From positions 62,001 to 126,000 of the forward strand of contig CAYVHV010000001.1 in assembly GCA_964451305.1 (NCBI GenBank): DNA of 64,000 nt, in the 5' to 3' direction. Both the position numbers and the translations under genes were made by a program. The notes under the pieces are model-generated. The model was not told where the DNA came from and made no database searches. It was given only the letters and a program-made list of their open reading frames with translations. Below, piece by piece: positions 1 to 9,001 of this stretch. The stretch comes from SHLQ01 sp964451305 (GTDB lineage: Bacteria; Actinomycetota; Acidimicrobiia; Acidimicrobiales; SHLQ01). Numbering within the stretch: the stretch's first letter is position 1; each line of letters begins with the position of its first letter.

Positions 1-1
1 C

Positions 2-670
2 GAGGCAATCGCAGAAGTCAGCGAGACGCTGGATGCGCTCCCGGCAGCGGCACAAGAACAAGTCCAAGGAGCAACGCCTGAAGGCCGGACCGGCTTCGCG
101 CTTGCGGTCTTCCTCGTCGCTCCTGTCGCGGTGGTTGTGCCGTTGACGATCTCGACCGCGGTCGGTGCCGCAACCATCGTGGGAGAGCGTGAGAAGGGAA
201 CTGGCGAGTTTCTGGCGAATTCTCCTGCTGGAGTTCGAGATATTTACATGGGCAAGCTGATCGCAAGCCTCGTGCCTGGATACGTCACCACGGCGGTTGG
301 TTTCTTCCTGTACTCGCTCGTCGTCAACATTTTGGTCGGCCCCGAAGTCGGCGGATGGTTCTTCCCGACGGCGCAATGGTGGGTGATGATCCTGTGGGTC
401 TTGCCGCCGTTCCTCATGATCTGTCTGAGCCTGGTGTTGCGACTTTCCGCACGAGTGCAATCGACGGCCGCTGCGCAGCAGGCGTCGGGACTTGTGAGCC
501 TTCCGCTGATCGCTATTGCATACGGTCAGTCCACCGGAGCGCTGTTCGGAGCGACGTGGGTGCCATTCGCTTTGGGCGCTGTTGCTTGGCTGATCGCGAT
601 CGTTAGCTTGCAGCGAGGGGTCCGTTCGGTAACACGAGCTCGGCTGCTCGGTGTTGGAGCAGGTCTTTAA
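2..670 (+). CDS. ABC-2 type transporter permease, 3' part
   Basis: The reading frame is open from base 2, so the 5' end lies outside the window; 222 codons remain. About five hydrophobic segments are visible, the first starting near residue 34 of the fragment. Between segments 1 and 2 is 'GEREKGTGEFLANSP', which resembles the ERE-GTLE-LL-TP signature of ABC-2 permeases of the NatB/YhaP kind. It would form the membrane channel of an exporter driven by an ATPase encoded upstream (not seen). Substrate cannot be predicted. No gene follows on this strand for almost 3 kb, so this is the end of its operon. Confidence 0.8.
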   Translation, partial: EAIAEVSETLDALPAAAQEQVQGATPEGRTGFALAVFLVAPVAVVVPLTISTAVGAATIVGEREKGTGEFLANSPAGVRDIYMGKLIASLVPGYVTTAVGFFLYSLVVNILVGPEVGGWFFPTAQWWVMILWVLPPFLMICLSLVLRLSARVQSTAAAQQASGLVSLPLIAIAYGQSTGALFGATWVPFALGAVAWLIAIVSLQRGVRSVTRARLLGVGAGL

Positions 671-1182
671 GCTCCCGAGACCTCACAGAAATCCCAGTGG
701 GGTACCTGTGACATCCGACTCGATCAGACTCTGAGGGGACCGCGTGGCGTGATGACGTAAACGCGGCCAGCGGACGCCAATATCGCGCGGTGTGTTGTTC
801 GAATCACACGCAACGTCGTCATCCTGCGCAAACGTGATCACAAACAAACATGCAAACGCACAAAGTGTGTCGATTTACATGACCGCTTTCCTTTAAAGCT
901 TGAACGTTCGTGCACTTTGGAGCGCGGTTTCCAAGAATTCGGCTGGAAGGGGCTTGACGGCCGGTGTGTGCTGGTGTTTGGATACTCTCCCCACCCACGG
1001 GAAAGTCTCCTGGTTTTGGCGGCTTCGAGGCCTCGTGGATCACGTGGCGAAAATCGGGAACTAGTATCCCATAAATTGATGTCTGGCGGAGATACGATAA
1101 TTGATATATGCGATGTCGAAATAACTAAGTAAGTCGTTTGGCCAAGCGGGTGGCCCAAGAGCGCGGCAGACGAGTTGGCGTG

Positions 1183-1263
1183 CGAACCCAACCTCTCAAT
1201 CGACAACTCAGCCGTGTACAGCCGGGCCCGATGCGAGTTCCAGCCCCCGCATCGGGCCCGCAC
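1183..1263. repeat. 81-bp hairpin repeat, copy 1
   Basis: This copy matches 1559-1639 at 74 of 81 positions without gaps. It contains a 12-bp perfect inverted repeat (GGGCCCGATGCG / CGCATCGGGCCC) around an 11-12 nt loop, preceded by the conserved block CCGTGTACAGCC. There is no T-run after the hairpin on either strand, so a plain intrinsic terminator is unlikely. Function unknown. Confidence 0.85.
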
Positions 1264-1445
1264 GATCTCCCCGTCACTCAAGTGGTTGAGTCAGGCGGGC
1301 TCCCGTCGCACACGTCCGCTGCAACTCCGTAATATTACGCGCGAATCCGTGCGGAAGAAGTAGCAAATACGCAATCGCTGTGCGAAAAAGCGCGAAAACC
1401 GGTTGATCTTCGTTGCACTTTCTGGTTTGATGCTGTGTACCGAAT

Positions 1446-1465
1446 TGATGAAAGCGCTTTCATCA
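1446..1465. promoter_or_regulatory. 20-bp perfect palindrome, LacI/GalR-type operator
   Basis: TGATGAAAGCGCTTTCATCA is its own reverse complement. The core GAAAGCGCTTTC, with a central CpG, is the usual shape of a LacI/GalR-family repressor site. A possible -35 TTGCAC lies 5' of it. No regulated gene is evident on either strand and no LacI-family regulator is encoded in the window. The site sits between the two 81-bp repeats. Confidence 0.55.
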
Positions 1466-1558
1466 CCACCATGTCGTTGGCGTACTGCAACGACAAGAGT
1501 ACGAGAACACGGTCGAGGGCCGGGCAACCGGTCGAGATCACGGCGAAGAGTGGGCGAG

Positions 1559-1639
1559 CGAACCCAACCTCTCAATCGTCAACTTAGCCGTGTACAGCCG
1601 GGCCCGATGTATGTTCCAGCCTTCGCATCGGGCCCGCAC
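1559..1639. repeat. 81-bp hairpin repeat, copy 2
   Basis: Second copy of the element at 1183-1263, in the same orientation and of the same length. The outer ten pairs of the stem are unchanged (GGGCCCGATG / CATCGGGCCC). The three inner G-C pairs of copy 1 are lost apart from a possible G-U pair, and most differences fall in the loop and upper stem. It ends 20 bp before the dinG stop codon. Confidence 0.85.
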
Positions 1640-1658
1640 TCTCGCCCTTCAGCGCTGG

Positions 1659-3551
1659 CTACTCTCCGTCTCGAATAACGTTCAGGAACGAGATCGCGTC
1701 GTCTCTGCTCTTGGTCCGCTTCAGCGGGGGAAGGGCCTTGATGAGATCCCAGCGGTAGCTCTTCGACGTGGCGAGCCGGCTATCGAGTACGGCGACGACC
1801 CCGCTGTCGTTGGCAGAACGGATCAAGCGCCCGGCGCCCTGGGCAAGAAGCATCGACGCCCGCGGAAGGTCGATCTCTCTGAAGGCTGCCGCCCCGATCG
1901 AATCACGGCGGGCGCTGAGCAGCGGATCGTCAGGCCGCGGAAACGGCAAGCGATCAATGATGACGCAGCTCAACGCTGGACCCGGAATATCAACACCCTG
2001 CCAAAAGCTCATCGTTGCGAGCAGAACCGACTCCTCGTCGGTAGTGAACGTGTCGACCAAGACCTGCTTTGGCGAATCGCCTTGGACCAGCAACTGATAG
2101 GGAAGGCGGTCGAGGAGGTACTCCTTGGCCAAGTTCATCGAACGCCATGACGTAAACAGCGCAAGGGTCCGCCCTCCCGCTGCCATGATGAGCGCCTCGA
2201 TCTCGTTGTGCAGTGCGTCGCGGTAATCACTGGAACGAGGGTCCGGCATATGGGCAGCGCAATAGAGCACTCCCGCTTCTTCGAAATCGAACGGACTCCC
2301 AACGTCAATCTCGGTGTGAGGGAACTCGGTCATCCCAAGTCGCGTCGGCAGGTTCGGGGGAATCGTGGCGCTCGTGAGTATTGCTGCTCGCTCGGCGAAC
2401 AAATTCTCGGACAACACATTCGACACATCGATCGAAGCAACTTTGAGGGCGGGGAAGCGTTGGCCCTCGATCCACGCCACCTGCTCAACGCCGAGGTCGA
2501 GCGCAATGTCGATATCGGCAATGAGGTGGCTCGCTGCGTTTGTGGCCCGTTCCTTACGGCCAATGACCTCGGGCTTTGACTCCTTCGGGATCTTTCGCAG
2601 CGCGTCCAGTGCTCGATCGGCGCGGTCGCGCGCTCGATTCAAGGACCGGGCGAGATCGGAGTCCAGCTCGTGAACCCGCTCACCGATGTGTGGCTCAAGA
2701 TCGAGCGCTAGCTGTTCTGCAATATCGTGAAGGTCCGACAAGAGCTGCTCGTCGGCGATGATTGCCTGAATGGTGTTCGCCAAGCCGCGGAGGCGGCCAC
2801 CAGCGAGCTCGAACCCGGACGCGCCAGCAACGATGTCTTCGATCTGGTGGGCCTCGTCGATGACCGCGACCTCGTGCTCGCCAAGGATGGCGCCTTCGGT
2901 AACGAGATCGAGCGCATAGAGGTAGGTGTTCACAACCACGATGTCGGCAGCCATCGCGCGCTCACGCGCGATTTCGGCAAAACAGGTGCCGCCCATTGGG
3001 CACTTCGCTTGCCCGGGACACTCGGTCGGGCCAACGCTCACCGACGCCCACGTTCGAGCCGATGGCTCGACCGTGAGCTCAGCGCGATCGCCAGTTGGAG
3101 TTATCTTGACCCAAGAAAGGATCTCTTCGAGGTCGTCCGCGTCAACGGAATTGTCGTCGCCGACATCGAGCCCGAGCTGTTCGCCCTCTTCTTCGAGTTC
3201 GTACAACCGCTGGCGACACACGTAGTTGCTGCGTCCCTTTAGGACCGAGAACTCGAACGGCACATCGAGGTGCTCCTCGAGGAACGGCAAGTCCTTGTTC
3301 GCCAGCTGATCTTGCAGCGCCTTCGTCGCGGTCGAGATGACGGTTCGTTTGCCGCTCAATACCGCCGGCACCAAATACGCAAGTGACTTACCAGTGCCGG
3401 TGCCAGCTGCAGCGATGAGATGTTTCTCACCAGAGATTGCATCGGCCACCGCAGCGGTCATCTCACGTTGACCAGGGCGGTCTTCTCCACCGCTCGGAAG
3501 TTGTTCGGCCACGGCGCTGAGCGCGGTAGTTGCTCGCTCGCTCAAGCCCAT
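1659..3551 (-). CDS. dinG: ATP-dependent DNA helicase, DinG/YoaA (XPD-like) family
   Basis: 630 aa superfamily 2 helicase with an iron-sulfur domain, expected to unwind DNA 5'-3' and to act on repair or R-loop intermediates. Walker A GTGTGKS lies at about residues 50-56, motif Ia STATKALQDQL near 73-83, and four cysteines at 112, 178, 184 and 190 fit the Fe-S cluster of the family. DEAH is at 232-235, LTSATIP begins the second half, and motif VI (GAGRLIRS) is near the C-terminus. The start at 3551 was chosen because the family N-terminus begins there and TAGCAT (3565-3560) ends 8 nt upstream, suggesting a leaderless or very short leader. It is divergent from uppS. A frame extension upstream is not family-like and runs through uppS. 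Confidence 0.93.
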   Translation of the reverse strand: MGLSERATTALSAVAEQLPSGGEDRPGQREMTAAVADAISGEKHLIAAAGTGTGKSLAYLVPAVLSGKRTVISTATKALQDQLANKDLPFLEEHLDVPFEFSVLKGRSNYVCRQRLYELEEEGEQLGLDVGDDNSVDADDLEEILSWVKITPTGDRAELTVEPSARTWASVSVGPTECPGQAKCPMGGTCFAEIARERAMAADIVVVNTYLYALDLVTEGAILGEHEVAVIDEAHQIEDIVAGASGFELAGGRLRGLANTIQAIIADEQLLSDLHDIAEQLALDLEPHIGERVHELDSDLARSLNRARDRADRALDALRKIPKESKPEVIGRKERATNAASHLIADIDIALDLGVEQVAWIEGQRFPALKVASIDVSNVLSENLFAERAAILTSATIPPNLPTRLGMTEFPHTEIDVGSPFDFEEAGVLYCAAHMPDPRSSDYRDALHNEIEALIMAAGGRTLALFTSWRSMNLAKEYLLDRLPYQLLVQGDSPKQVLVDTFTTDEESVLLATMSFWQGVDIPGPALSCVIIDRLPFPRPDDPLLSARRDSIGAAAFREIDLPRASMLLAQGAGRLIRSANDSGVVAVLDSRLATSKSYRWDLIKALPPLKRTKSRDDAISFLNVIRDGE

Positions 3552-3623
3552 GAACCGCCATGCTACGGCACTGATGTGACAGTCATGCGCAACACTCGAA
3601 GGTGAGCGCGGTAACTTGCCTAA

Positions 3624-4364
3624 ATGGTTTCTCTCGACCGGGGCGCAAAGAACCGCGCCTCCGCCAATCCACCGCCACCAAAGCACATCGCCTGTGTCAT
3701 GGACGGCAACGGTCGGTGGGCAGAGCAACGCGGGATGCCACGTATCGAAGGCCACAAGATGGGTGAACACTCGTTGTTCGAGGCCGTCGAGGGAGCGATC
3801 GAACTCGGAGTCGAATGGCTGACCGTCTATGCCTTCAGTACAGAGAACTGGAAACGTCCGCCAGACGAGGTGAAGTTTCTCATCGGCTTTAACGACGACA
3901 TCCTTCTGCGGCGACAAGAGGAGCTCCATGAGATGGGGGTCCAGATTCGGTTCGTGGGTCGAAACGACTGGCGTGTTCCGAAACGACTCGTCAAGCGAAT
4001 GGAAGGCGCCAGTGAGCTCACGAAGAACAACACGAAGCTCAAATTCACGATCGCGTTCAACTACGGCGGTCGGGCAGAGGTCGTCGACGCATTCAAAAGC
4101 CTGATGAAGGCCGGCATTTCGCCCGACAAGATCAACGAGCGGATGATCGCTCGTCACCTCTACGATCCGCAGATGCCCGAGGTCGACCTCATGATCCGCA
4201 CATCTGGCGAATTTCGCACCTCGAACTTCATGCTCTGGCATCTCGCATATTCAGAGATGTGGTTCACCGAAACGCTGTGGCCCGACTTCACCCGGCAGCA
4301 CATGGCCGAAGCCATTGCCGACTACCACACGCGCGGACGCCGCTACGGAGGCGTCACCACATGA
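3624..4364 (+). CDS. uppS: isoprenyl transferase (undecaprenyl/decaprenyl diphosphate synthase)
   Basis: 246 aa cis-prenyltransferase that builds the C50-C55 lipid carrier for cell-wall synthesis. The first substrate-binding motif MDGNGRWA is at residues 26-33, with the catalytic Asp at 27. The region 'YAFSTENWKRP' and the C-terminal 'RTSGEFRTSNFMLW' and 'TLWPDF' motifs are those of the family. The N-terminus (about 20 residues) is Pro-rich. TAACTT at 3612-3617 is followed by six bases and the ATG, with no Shine-Dalgarno, so the mRNA is probably leaderless. The stop overlaps the start of recO (ATGA), so the two genes are probably co-transcribed and translationally coupled. Chain length cannot be read from the sequence. 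Confidence 0.96.
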   Translation: MVSLDRGAKNRASANPPPPKHIACVMDGNGRWAEQRGMPRIEGHKMGEHSLFEAVEGAIELGVEWLTVYAFSTENWKRPPDEVKFLIGFNDDILLRRQEELHEMGVQIRFVGRNDWRVPKRLVKRMEGASELTKNNTKLKFTIAFNYGGRAEVVDAFKSLMKAGISPDKINERMIARHLYDPQMPEVDLMIRTSGEFRTSNFMLWHLAYSEMWFTETLWPDFTRQHMAEAIADYHTRGRRYGGVTT

Positions 4365-5119
4365 GCCGCTCGGGCAGCGGTCGGTCACGCAACGACAACG
4401 TCGGTCTATACCGAGACAATGCAGTCGTGCTGCGGTCGTGGAAGCTTGGCGAGTCAGACCGCATTGTTTCGATGATGACCCAGAGCAATGGCAAGATCCG
4501 TTGCGTTGCTAAGGGCGTGCGCAAGACCCGCAGCAAGTTCGGGTCACGAGTCGAGCCAACCAATCACCTGCAAGTGCAGCTCTACCGTGGGAAGGGGGAC
4601 CTCGACACGCTCACCCAGGTCGAGAGCATCGACCGGTTTCCGATACTTCGTCAAGACCTCGAACTCTTTGCTCGGGCGTCGGCCATGCTCGAAGCGGTCG
4701 AAGTCGTCTCACAGGAGCGCGAACCAAACGAACCGCTCTATACGATGCTCGCCCGAGCGCTGCACACCGTCTCATCCTCGGAGAGTCACCTCGTTGTCGC
4801 AGGCTTCTTCCTCAAGCTGTTGGCCCAAGAAGGGTTCTCGCCATCGGTCGATGTCTGCGTTCTCTGCGGAAGCACGACGGACCTGACACACTTCTCGATC
4901 GTCGATGGTGGGACGACGTGCGGATCGTGCCGCAACGGATTCCCGATCAGCGTGGATGCAACCGCACTGCTTCACCTCGCGCTTCGTGGGCAGATGGGGG
5001 CGGTGCTCAACCAGCCGGCATCACCGTCAACTCGAGAGTTCGACAGCCTGTCGACCCGACTCCTCGAACACCACCTCGAACGCCGCCTTCGGTCGTCCAC
5101 CGTGCTCGAACAGGCCTAG
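4361..5119 (+). CDS. recO: DNA repair protein RecO
   Basis: 252 aa recombination mediator of the RecFOR pathway, which loads RecA on SSB-coated gaps. The N-terminal OB-fold part carries 'AVVLRSWKLGESDRIVSMMT'. A Zn-binding CxxC...CxxC set is present at C166, C169, C187 and C190. The start is the ATG that overlaps the uppS stop by 4 nt; longer in-frame extensions lie wholly inside uppS and are not family-like. The uppS-recO pairing is common in actinobacteria. Length fits the family. Confidence 0.95.
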   Translation: MSRSGSGRSRNDNVGLYRDNAVVLRSWKLGESDRIVSMMTQSNGKIRCVAKGVRKTRSKFGSRVEPTNHLQVQLYRGKGDLDTLTQVESIDRFPILRQDLELFARASAMLEAVEVVSQEREPNEPLYTMLARALHTVSSSESHLVVAGFFLKLLAQEGFSPSVDVCVLCGSTTDLTHFSIVDGGTTCGSCRNGFPISVDATALLHLALRGQMGAVLNQPASPSTREFDSLSTRLLEHHLERRLRSSTVLEQA

Positions 5120-5485
5120 CGACTCGGCGCCAAAACCTGAAATGCCCCCACCAGGCGGGTTTGGTGGAGACATATCAGCGTGAGCGGCGGCTCACGTGCT
5201 CAAGGAATGCTTGAGGCTTTGGTTCGGGACTAGCCCGATGGGGGGATCTAACCGATGGGGAGGGTCTCTCCCGCCCCGGAACGAACTAAACCACACCCAG
5301 GGCTCGAATTGCCACACAACGTGGTTAACACGAAATGAACCCGTTCATGTAGCGTGCGCTCAGGGTCGCAACGGTGTGTGCATCGGCGTGGCGTGCGCCT
5401 ACGGCCTCGCTGCAGACGGGAACGCGCTGAAGAGCGGACGTAAACCATGCATCGCGGCGATGGACATTCCTACACTGAGGGCACC
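5120..5485. other. intergenic region after recO
   Basis: No gene recognised. It contains two small hairpin-forming stretches, GTGAGC-GGCG-GCTCAC near 5179-5194 and GGGAGGGTCTCTCCC near 5257-5271, which could end recO transcription. Near its end TACACT (5471-5476) is a probable -10 for the next gene. Confidence 0.5.
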
Positions 5486-6757
5486 GTGGCTCTCTCCGAA
5501 AAGCAGCGCAAACAAGTGGACGCAATCGCGTCGCTCGTGACCCAACCGGATCGGTCCGCGATCACCCAGGGGATCGAACTCGCCGCTGCCTTAGGAGACC
5601 AGATGGTCTTCGCCGAGCTGCTCGATGGAATAGGCCTCAGCCAACGAGCGCCGTCTCGCTTTCCGAACCACCGACGCTTCCCGATGGTCGAACGTGCGGC
5701 GATCTTTGATCAGATGACCGGCATTCAGGCATGGCTCGATCTCGCGATGATCCACCTCTTGGCAGCGTCGGACCTCCCGATCCGTTCCGAGGTTCACTCG
5801 ATCGCACTGGGGACACAGATCAAGAAGTACGCGGACCCGGAGCCGACGTTGTGGCTCGATGGGCTCGACCGCCTGACCGGGCTCACCCATCTCGATCTGC
5901 ACCTCGGTGCCGATGACGACGGGCTCGACCTCAGCGTCCTCGCTCGGTTTCCGAACCTCGCCTACCTGCGTATCCGGGGGCGCGGCAAGCCTGGCCCGCT
6001 CCCGTTGTTGGATCACCTCGAAGTGCTCGATGGGGTGAAACTCGAGATCGACTCATCCGCGGTGTTTCCGTCGCTGCGATCGATTACCGGTCGGATCACC
6101 TCCGAAGACCCACTGACGCCGACCATGATGGCGAACCTGACCGAGGTCAGATCTCGAGGCGGGTTGCGCATCGAAGGCTTCGAATCGCTCGATCACGTGT
6201 CGTGTTCGAAAGGGGACCTGTCGATCATCGGGTGCAGCCGCATTGGACACCTGTCCATCGCGGTCGACTCTTTCCACGCACCAGATCTTCGCCATATCGG
6301 GTTGCTCGACCGGTCGAGCCCTGGGGTAAATGTCTCGATGCTGGACTCGCTCGATGAGGTGAAGTTGAGTCGGCGAAGCAAGTTCGTCGGAGGAGTGTTT
6401 CCCGACGGCACCAGGCTGCTCGACCCGAAGGTCAACGTCTGGGGCCCAATGCTCGAAACCTTGGGCAACATCGGCGAGTTGGCGGGCCTTGAAGTGCTGT
6501 TGATGTCTCGGGTAACGACTCCTCTTTCGCTCGAAACGCTGCGCCACGCCACCGACCTTCGAGTGCTCGACATCCGCCACTCGCCCGGTATCACCGATCT
6601 GGCTCCGCTCTTCGGGCTGGAGAAGCTAGAGGTTCTCGTGCTCACCGACCCGGACCGGTTCGAGATGCCAGACGAGCTGCGAGCCAAGGTCCAAAAGTTC
6701 TGGCGCAACAACAACCCGCTCGGTACGAACGGGCCCGTCGTTACGAAGAAAGCTTGA
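5486..6757 (+). CDS. leucine-rich-repeat-like protein
   Basis: 423 aa from the GTG at 5486. The middle and C-terminal parts contain irregular leucine-rich units such as 'LTGLTHLDLHLG', 'FPNLAYLRIRG' and 'LEKLEVLVL', the xLxxLxxLxL rhythm of an LRR solenoid, so a protein-binding role is likely. The N-terminal ~90 residues look helical and are not LRR. No signal peptide or membrane segment is seen, so it should be cytoplasmic. I prefer GTG 5486 over the in-frame ATG at 5447 because GAGG (5477-5480) precedes it at good spacing and the likely -10 TACACT lies downstream of 5447. It overlaps the convergent gene end at 6741 by 17 bp. Function unknown. Confidence 0.75.
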   Translation: MALSEKQRKQVDAIASLVTQPDRSAITQGIELAAALGDQMVFAELLDGIGLSQRAPSRFPNHRRFPMVERAAIFDQMTGIQAWLDLAMIHLLAASDLPIRSEVHSIALGTQIKKYADPEPTLWLDGLDRLTGLTHLDLHLGADDDGLDLSVLARFPNLAYLRIRGRGKPGPLPLLDHLEVLDGVKLEIDSSAVFPSLRSITGRITSEDPLTPTMMANLTEVRSRGGLRIEGFESLDHVSCSKGDLSIIGCSRIGHLSIAVDSFHAPDLRHIGLLDRSSPGVNVSMLDSLDEVKLSRRSKFVGGVFPDGTRLLDPKVNVWGPMLETLGNIGELAGLEVLLMSRVTTPLSLETLRHATDLRVLDIRHSPGITDLAPLFGLEKLEVLVLTDPDRFEMPDELRAKVQKFWRNNNPLGTNGPVVTKKA

Positions 6758-7910
6758 CGATGCGTTGGCCCTCGAGGGCGTGCACGTCACCATTCGATGG
6801 CAGCACCCACAACACGGCGCAGCGCGGCTGAACCTTCGGTGACCGAGCCTTGCCGTCGGTGAAATAGAGCGCAGCGTCGAAGGGCGGGTGAGCGTCGACA
6901 ACCCAGTGCAGCGCAGGATCGAAACTGGTTCCGCCCCGACCGGTCATCTTCTCTGGGACGTCGCCTCGGAACTCCCACGTCTTGCGGACGGTGTTGTCAG
7001 CTTCGATGATCATCACCTCAGATCCCTGCCTCCAGATCGACCGCACCTCGGCGAAGAAGTCGCCGAGAGCCTCTTCGTTGATCGATCCGCTCGTATCGAT
7101 GATCACCGCCAGCCGATGGAGCCGCTTGACCTTGATACCCGGGTAGCTGCCATACCGTTTCGATGGTCGTCGCAAGGTGTTGGAGATTCGCGTCCTACGG
7201 CTCGCCTCGGTGAACAGTCGAATGACGCGACGCCAATCGACCGAGGGTTGCAATTCATCGATCAGTGACTCGACCATCTCCTGGATCTGTTCGGGGATGA
7301 GTGCGTAGTTCTCGCCCGACCGATCCTTCGCGTCGTTGAGGGCTTTCGCCAGCTCATGGCGACCCATGGCCGATTCGTTCTGTTCGTCCTCCGACCATTG
7401 ATCATGGTCGGAGTGATCGGGTTGCATCTCCGGCGGGACATCATCTCGACGTTCGACCAACGTGCGGTAATACCACTCCAAGGTCATGTCCGGAGGGAGA
7501 ACAAAGTCGAACGAGTCCAGCGTGATCGCACCGGGAGGTAACGGCCACTGCTCACCGATGAACTGATTGATGACGAGGTCGGCTGCCAGGTCGTAGAGCT
7601 GTTGGTCCATCCACGCCGCATCGAACCGTCCCGCATGGTCCAACAGAAGGTGCAGCACTTCGTGCTTGATCACCGCCGTTCGCATGCCATCGTCGGGCAA
7701 CTCATTCACGAAGAAGTCGGGGTTCACCGCGAGCAGCGGGCGACCGTTGCGAAACGAAACGCCGACACTCGGCGTTTCGTTGGTGATCTTTCGATTGATC
7801 CCCGATAGCAGATGCCCAAAGAACGGCTCCGCCCGGATGAGCGCGATCACAGCTCGGCCAACCTCATCGCTCGCCCGGGAGTGAAGCGTCGGGTCGTCAC
7901 TCTCGCTCAC
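6741..7910 (-). CDS. putative metallopeptidase with VWA-like domain (DUF2201/COG3864 type)
   Basis: 389 aa. The N-terminal half carries a zinc-peptidase HExxH motif (HEVLH, H83-E84-H87) in a context typical of the COG3864 predicted metal-dependent peptidases. The C-terminal half has a von Willebrand A-like fold with the metal-site sequence 'DTSGSI' (DxSxS) at about residue 270. An acidic linker lies between them. The gene is the second of a two-gene unit: its start overlaps the stop of the AAA+ gene by 4 bp (ATGA). AAA+/VWA pairs usually work as chaperone-like remodelling machines, and the added peptidase motif suggests proteolysis or metal-dependent binding. The real substrate is unknown. 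Confidence 0.85.
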   Translation of the reverse strand: MSESDDPTLHSRASDEVGRAVIALIRAEPFFGHLLSGINRKITNETPSVGVSFRNGRPLLAVNPDFFVNELPDDGMRTAVIKHEVLHLLLDHAGRFDAAWMDQQLYDLAADLVINQFIGEQWPLPPGAITLDSFDFVLPPDMTLEWYYRTLVERRDDVPPEMQPDHSDHDQWSEDEQNESAMGRHELAKALNDAKDRSGENYALIPEQIQEMVESLIDELQPSVDWRRVIRLFTEASRRTRISNTLRRPSKRYGSYPGIKVKRLHRLAVIIDTSGSINEEALGDFFAEVRSIWRQGSEVMIIEADNTVRKTWEFRGDVPEKMTGRGGTSFDPALHWVVDAHPPFDAALYFTDGKARSPKVQPRCAVLWVLPSNGDVHALEGQRIVKLSS

Positions 7911-9001
7911 ATCGACTCGAGCGTCATCTCGGCGAGTGCCTTGTCTCGCATGACCGCGACTACTTCAGGGCCAGCGTCGTTGACGAGATCACGATGCAGC
8001 GTCAAACGGAGATCGGCGGGAAGAACCTCGTTCGTCAGGAACGAAACGAGGTTGGCACCCTGGCGTTCGGTTGGAACAAAGCCGTCCTTGGTCGCAGCCA
8101 AGTACAGGCGCACCGTCATCGCGTTCAACCGATCGAGACGAACACCGTTCTCATCGTGCGCCAGCTCATCGATTCGAGCAGCGGTCTCGGCCCACGGGTT
8201 ATCGAGAATCTCCTCGGGGGAGACCAGCCGGTTCAGGCCATCGTTGACAAAGGACATGAACGCAGTCGCCGCCTCCGGGTCGAGCGCGCTCAGCGCCAGC
8301 GCATGAACATGATCCCAATTAGCGCGAAGGTCCTCGATGAGGCTGATCTGTTGAAAGAAGTGCGTGAGCGAACGCGGCGTGGTGCGAGACCCGGTCACCA
8401 TCTCGGGATAGGTCAGAACAAAGGCGATACCGCGCTCATCGACACCAGCATCGACAGCCCATCGCGCCCACACCTTGTGCTCGAACTCCATGCTGACGTG
8501 CAACATGCGGGTGAGCATGGCGTCGTCGAGCGGGGTCACCGAATAGTCGGACCCCTCGGGGTTCGCGGTGACGACGATGTGCCATCGAGGAGGAAGTGAC
8601 CAACTGACGAGCTCGCCTCGCTGAAGTAGCTGCATGATCCCGCGAAGGATCCTGTCATCGGCACGATTGAAATCGTCGAGCAACAAGATGCCGGGGCCGT
8701 CCTTGGTCGGAACCCAGTCGGGAGCTGCGAACCGGGTCGAATCACCGTCGACCACCGGCAACCCGTGCAGGTCACCCATTTCCTCGAACTGGGCGGGAGC
8801 AACGTAAGCAAACTTCCAGCCGTTCGCCGACGCGATCTCTTCGACGAGAGCGGTCTTGCCGATGCCGTGAACACCCCAAACACAGATTGGCGTCCGGTCG
8901 CCGCCGCCCTCCATTGCGTTCACGGTCACCCGTTCGATGAAGTTCTGGACCCCATCTGCGGTGAGTTTCGCCCCGAAAAGTGATGGCCCCGAAGAATTCA
9001 T
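7907..9001 (-). CDS. MoxR-like AAA+ ATPase
   Basis: 364 aa single AAA+ module. Walker A 'GVHGIGKT' is at residues 43-50 and Walker B is 'GILLLDDFNRADD'. The following 'VVTANPEGSDYSVTPLDDAMLTRM' is the sensor-1/arginine-finger region typical of MoxR/RavA/NorQ-like ATPases. The ATG at 9001 fits best: TACTGT (9015-9010) lies 8 nt upstream, and upstream codons give low-complexity sequence. It is coupled to the metallopeptidase/VWA-like gene downstream, which is its probable partner. It is divergent from glyS. Confidence 0.88.
   Translation of the reverse strand: MNSSGPSLFGAKLTADGVQNFIERVTVNAMEGGGDRTPICVWGVHGIGKTALVEEIASANGWKFAYVAPAQFEEMGDLHGLPVVDGDSTRFAAPDWVPTKDGPGILLLDDFNRADDRILRGIMQLLQRGELVSWSLPPRWHIVVTANPEGSDYSVTPLDDAMLTRMLHVSMEFEHKVWARWAVDAGVDERGIAFVLTYPEMVTGSRTTPRSLTHFFQQISLIEDLRANWDHVHALALSALDPEAATAFMSFVNDGLNRLVSPEEILDNPWAETAARIDELAHDENGVRLDRLNAMTVRLYLAATKDGFVPTERQGANLVSFLTNEVLPADLRLTLHRDLVNDAGPEVVAVMRDKALAEMTLESM

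Larger units (their letters stand above)
671..1658. other. gene-free 1-kb region with repeats and a palindrome
   Basis: I see no convincing protein gene here; the open frames have biased composition and no recognisable motif. The region holds two 81-bp direct repeats with internal hairpins, a 20-bp perfect palindrome, a short inverted repeat at 1276-1291 (ACTCAA-GTGG-TTGAGT), and an A+T-rich patch around 1060-1135. It lies between the 3' end of the ABC permease and the 3' end of dinG, so neither neighbour needs it as a promoter. Small RNAs, a decayed element or a replicon site are all possible. Confidence 0.6.

Noticed and set aside
751..823. tRNA-like stretch: 7-bp arms GATGACG/CGTCATC 73 nt apart with GTTCGAATC inside
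   Set aside because: The T-loop is at the wrong distance from the acceptor arm, the T-stem does not pair, and no D-arm or anticodon arm can be drawn.
5230..5275. Similarity between AACCGATGG-plus-hairpin at 5250 and at 40088
   Set aside because: Only about nine bases and a generic G-rich hairpin are shared; too little to call a repeat family.
5447..5485. ATG 5447 as start of the LRR-like protein
   Set aside because: The likely -10 (TACACT, 5471-5476) and the GAGG ribosome site lie downstream of it, favouring GTG 5486.
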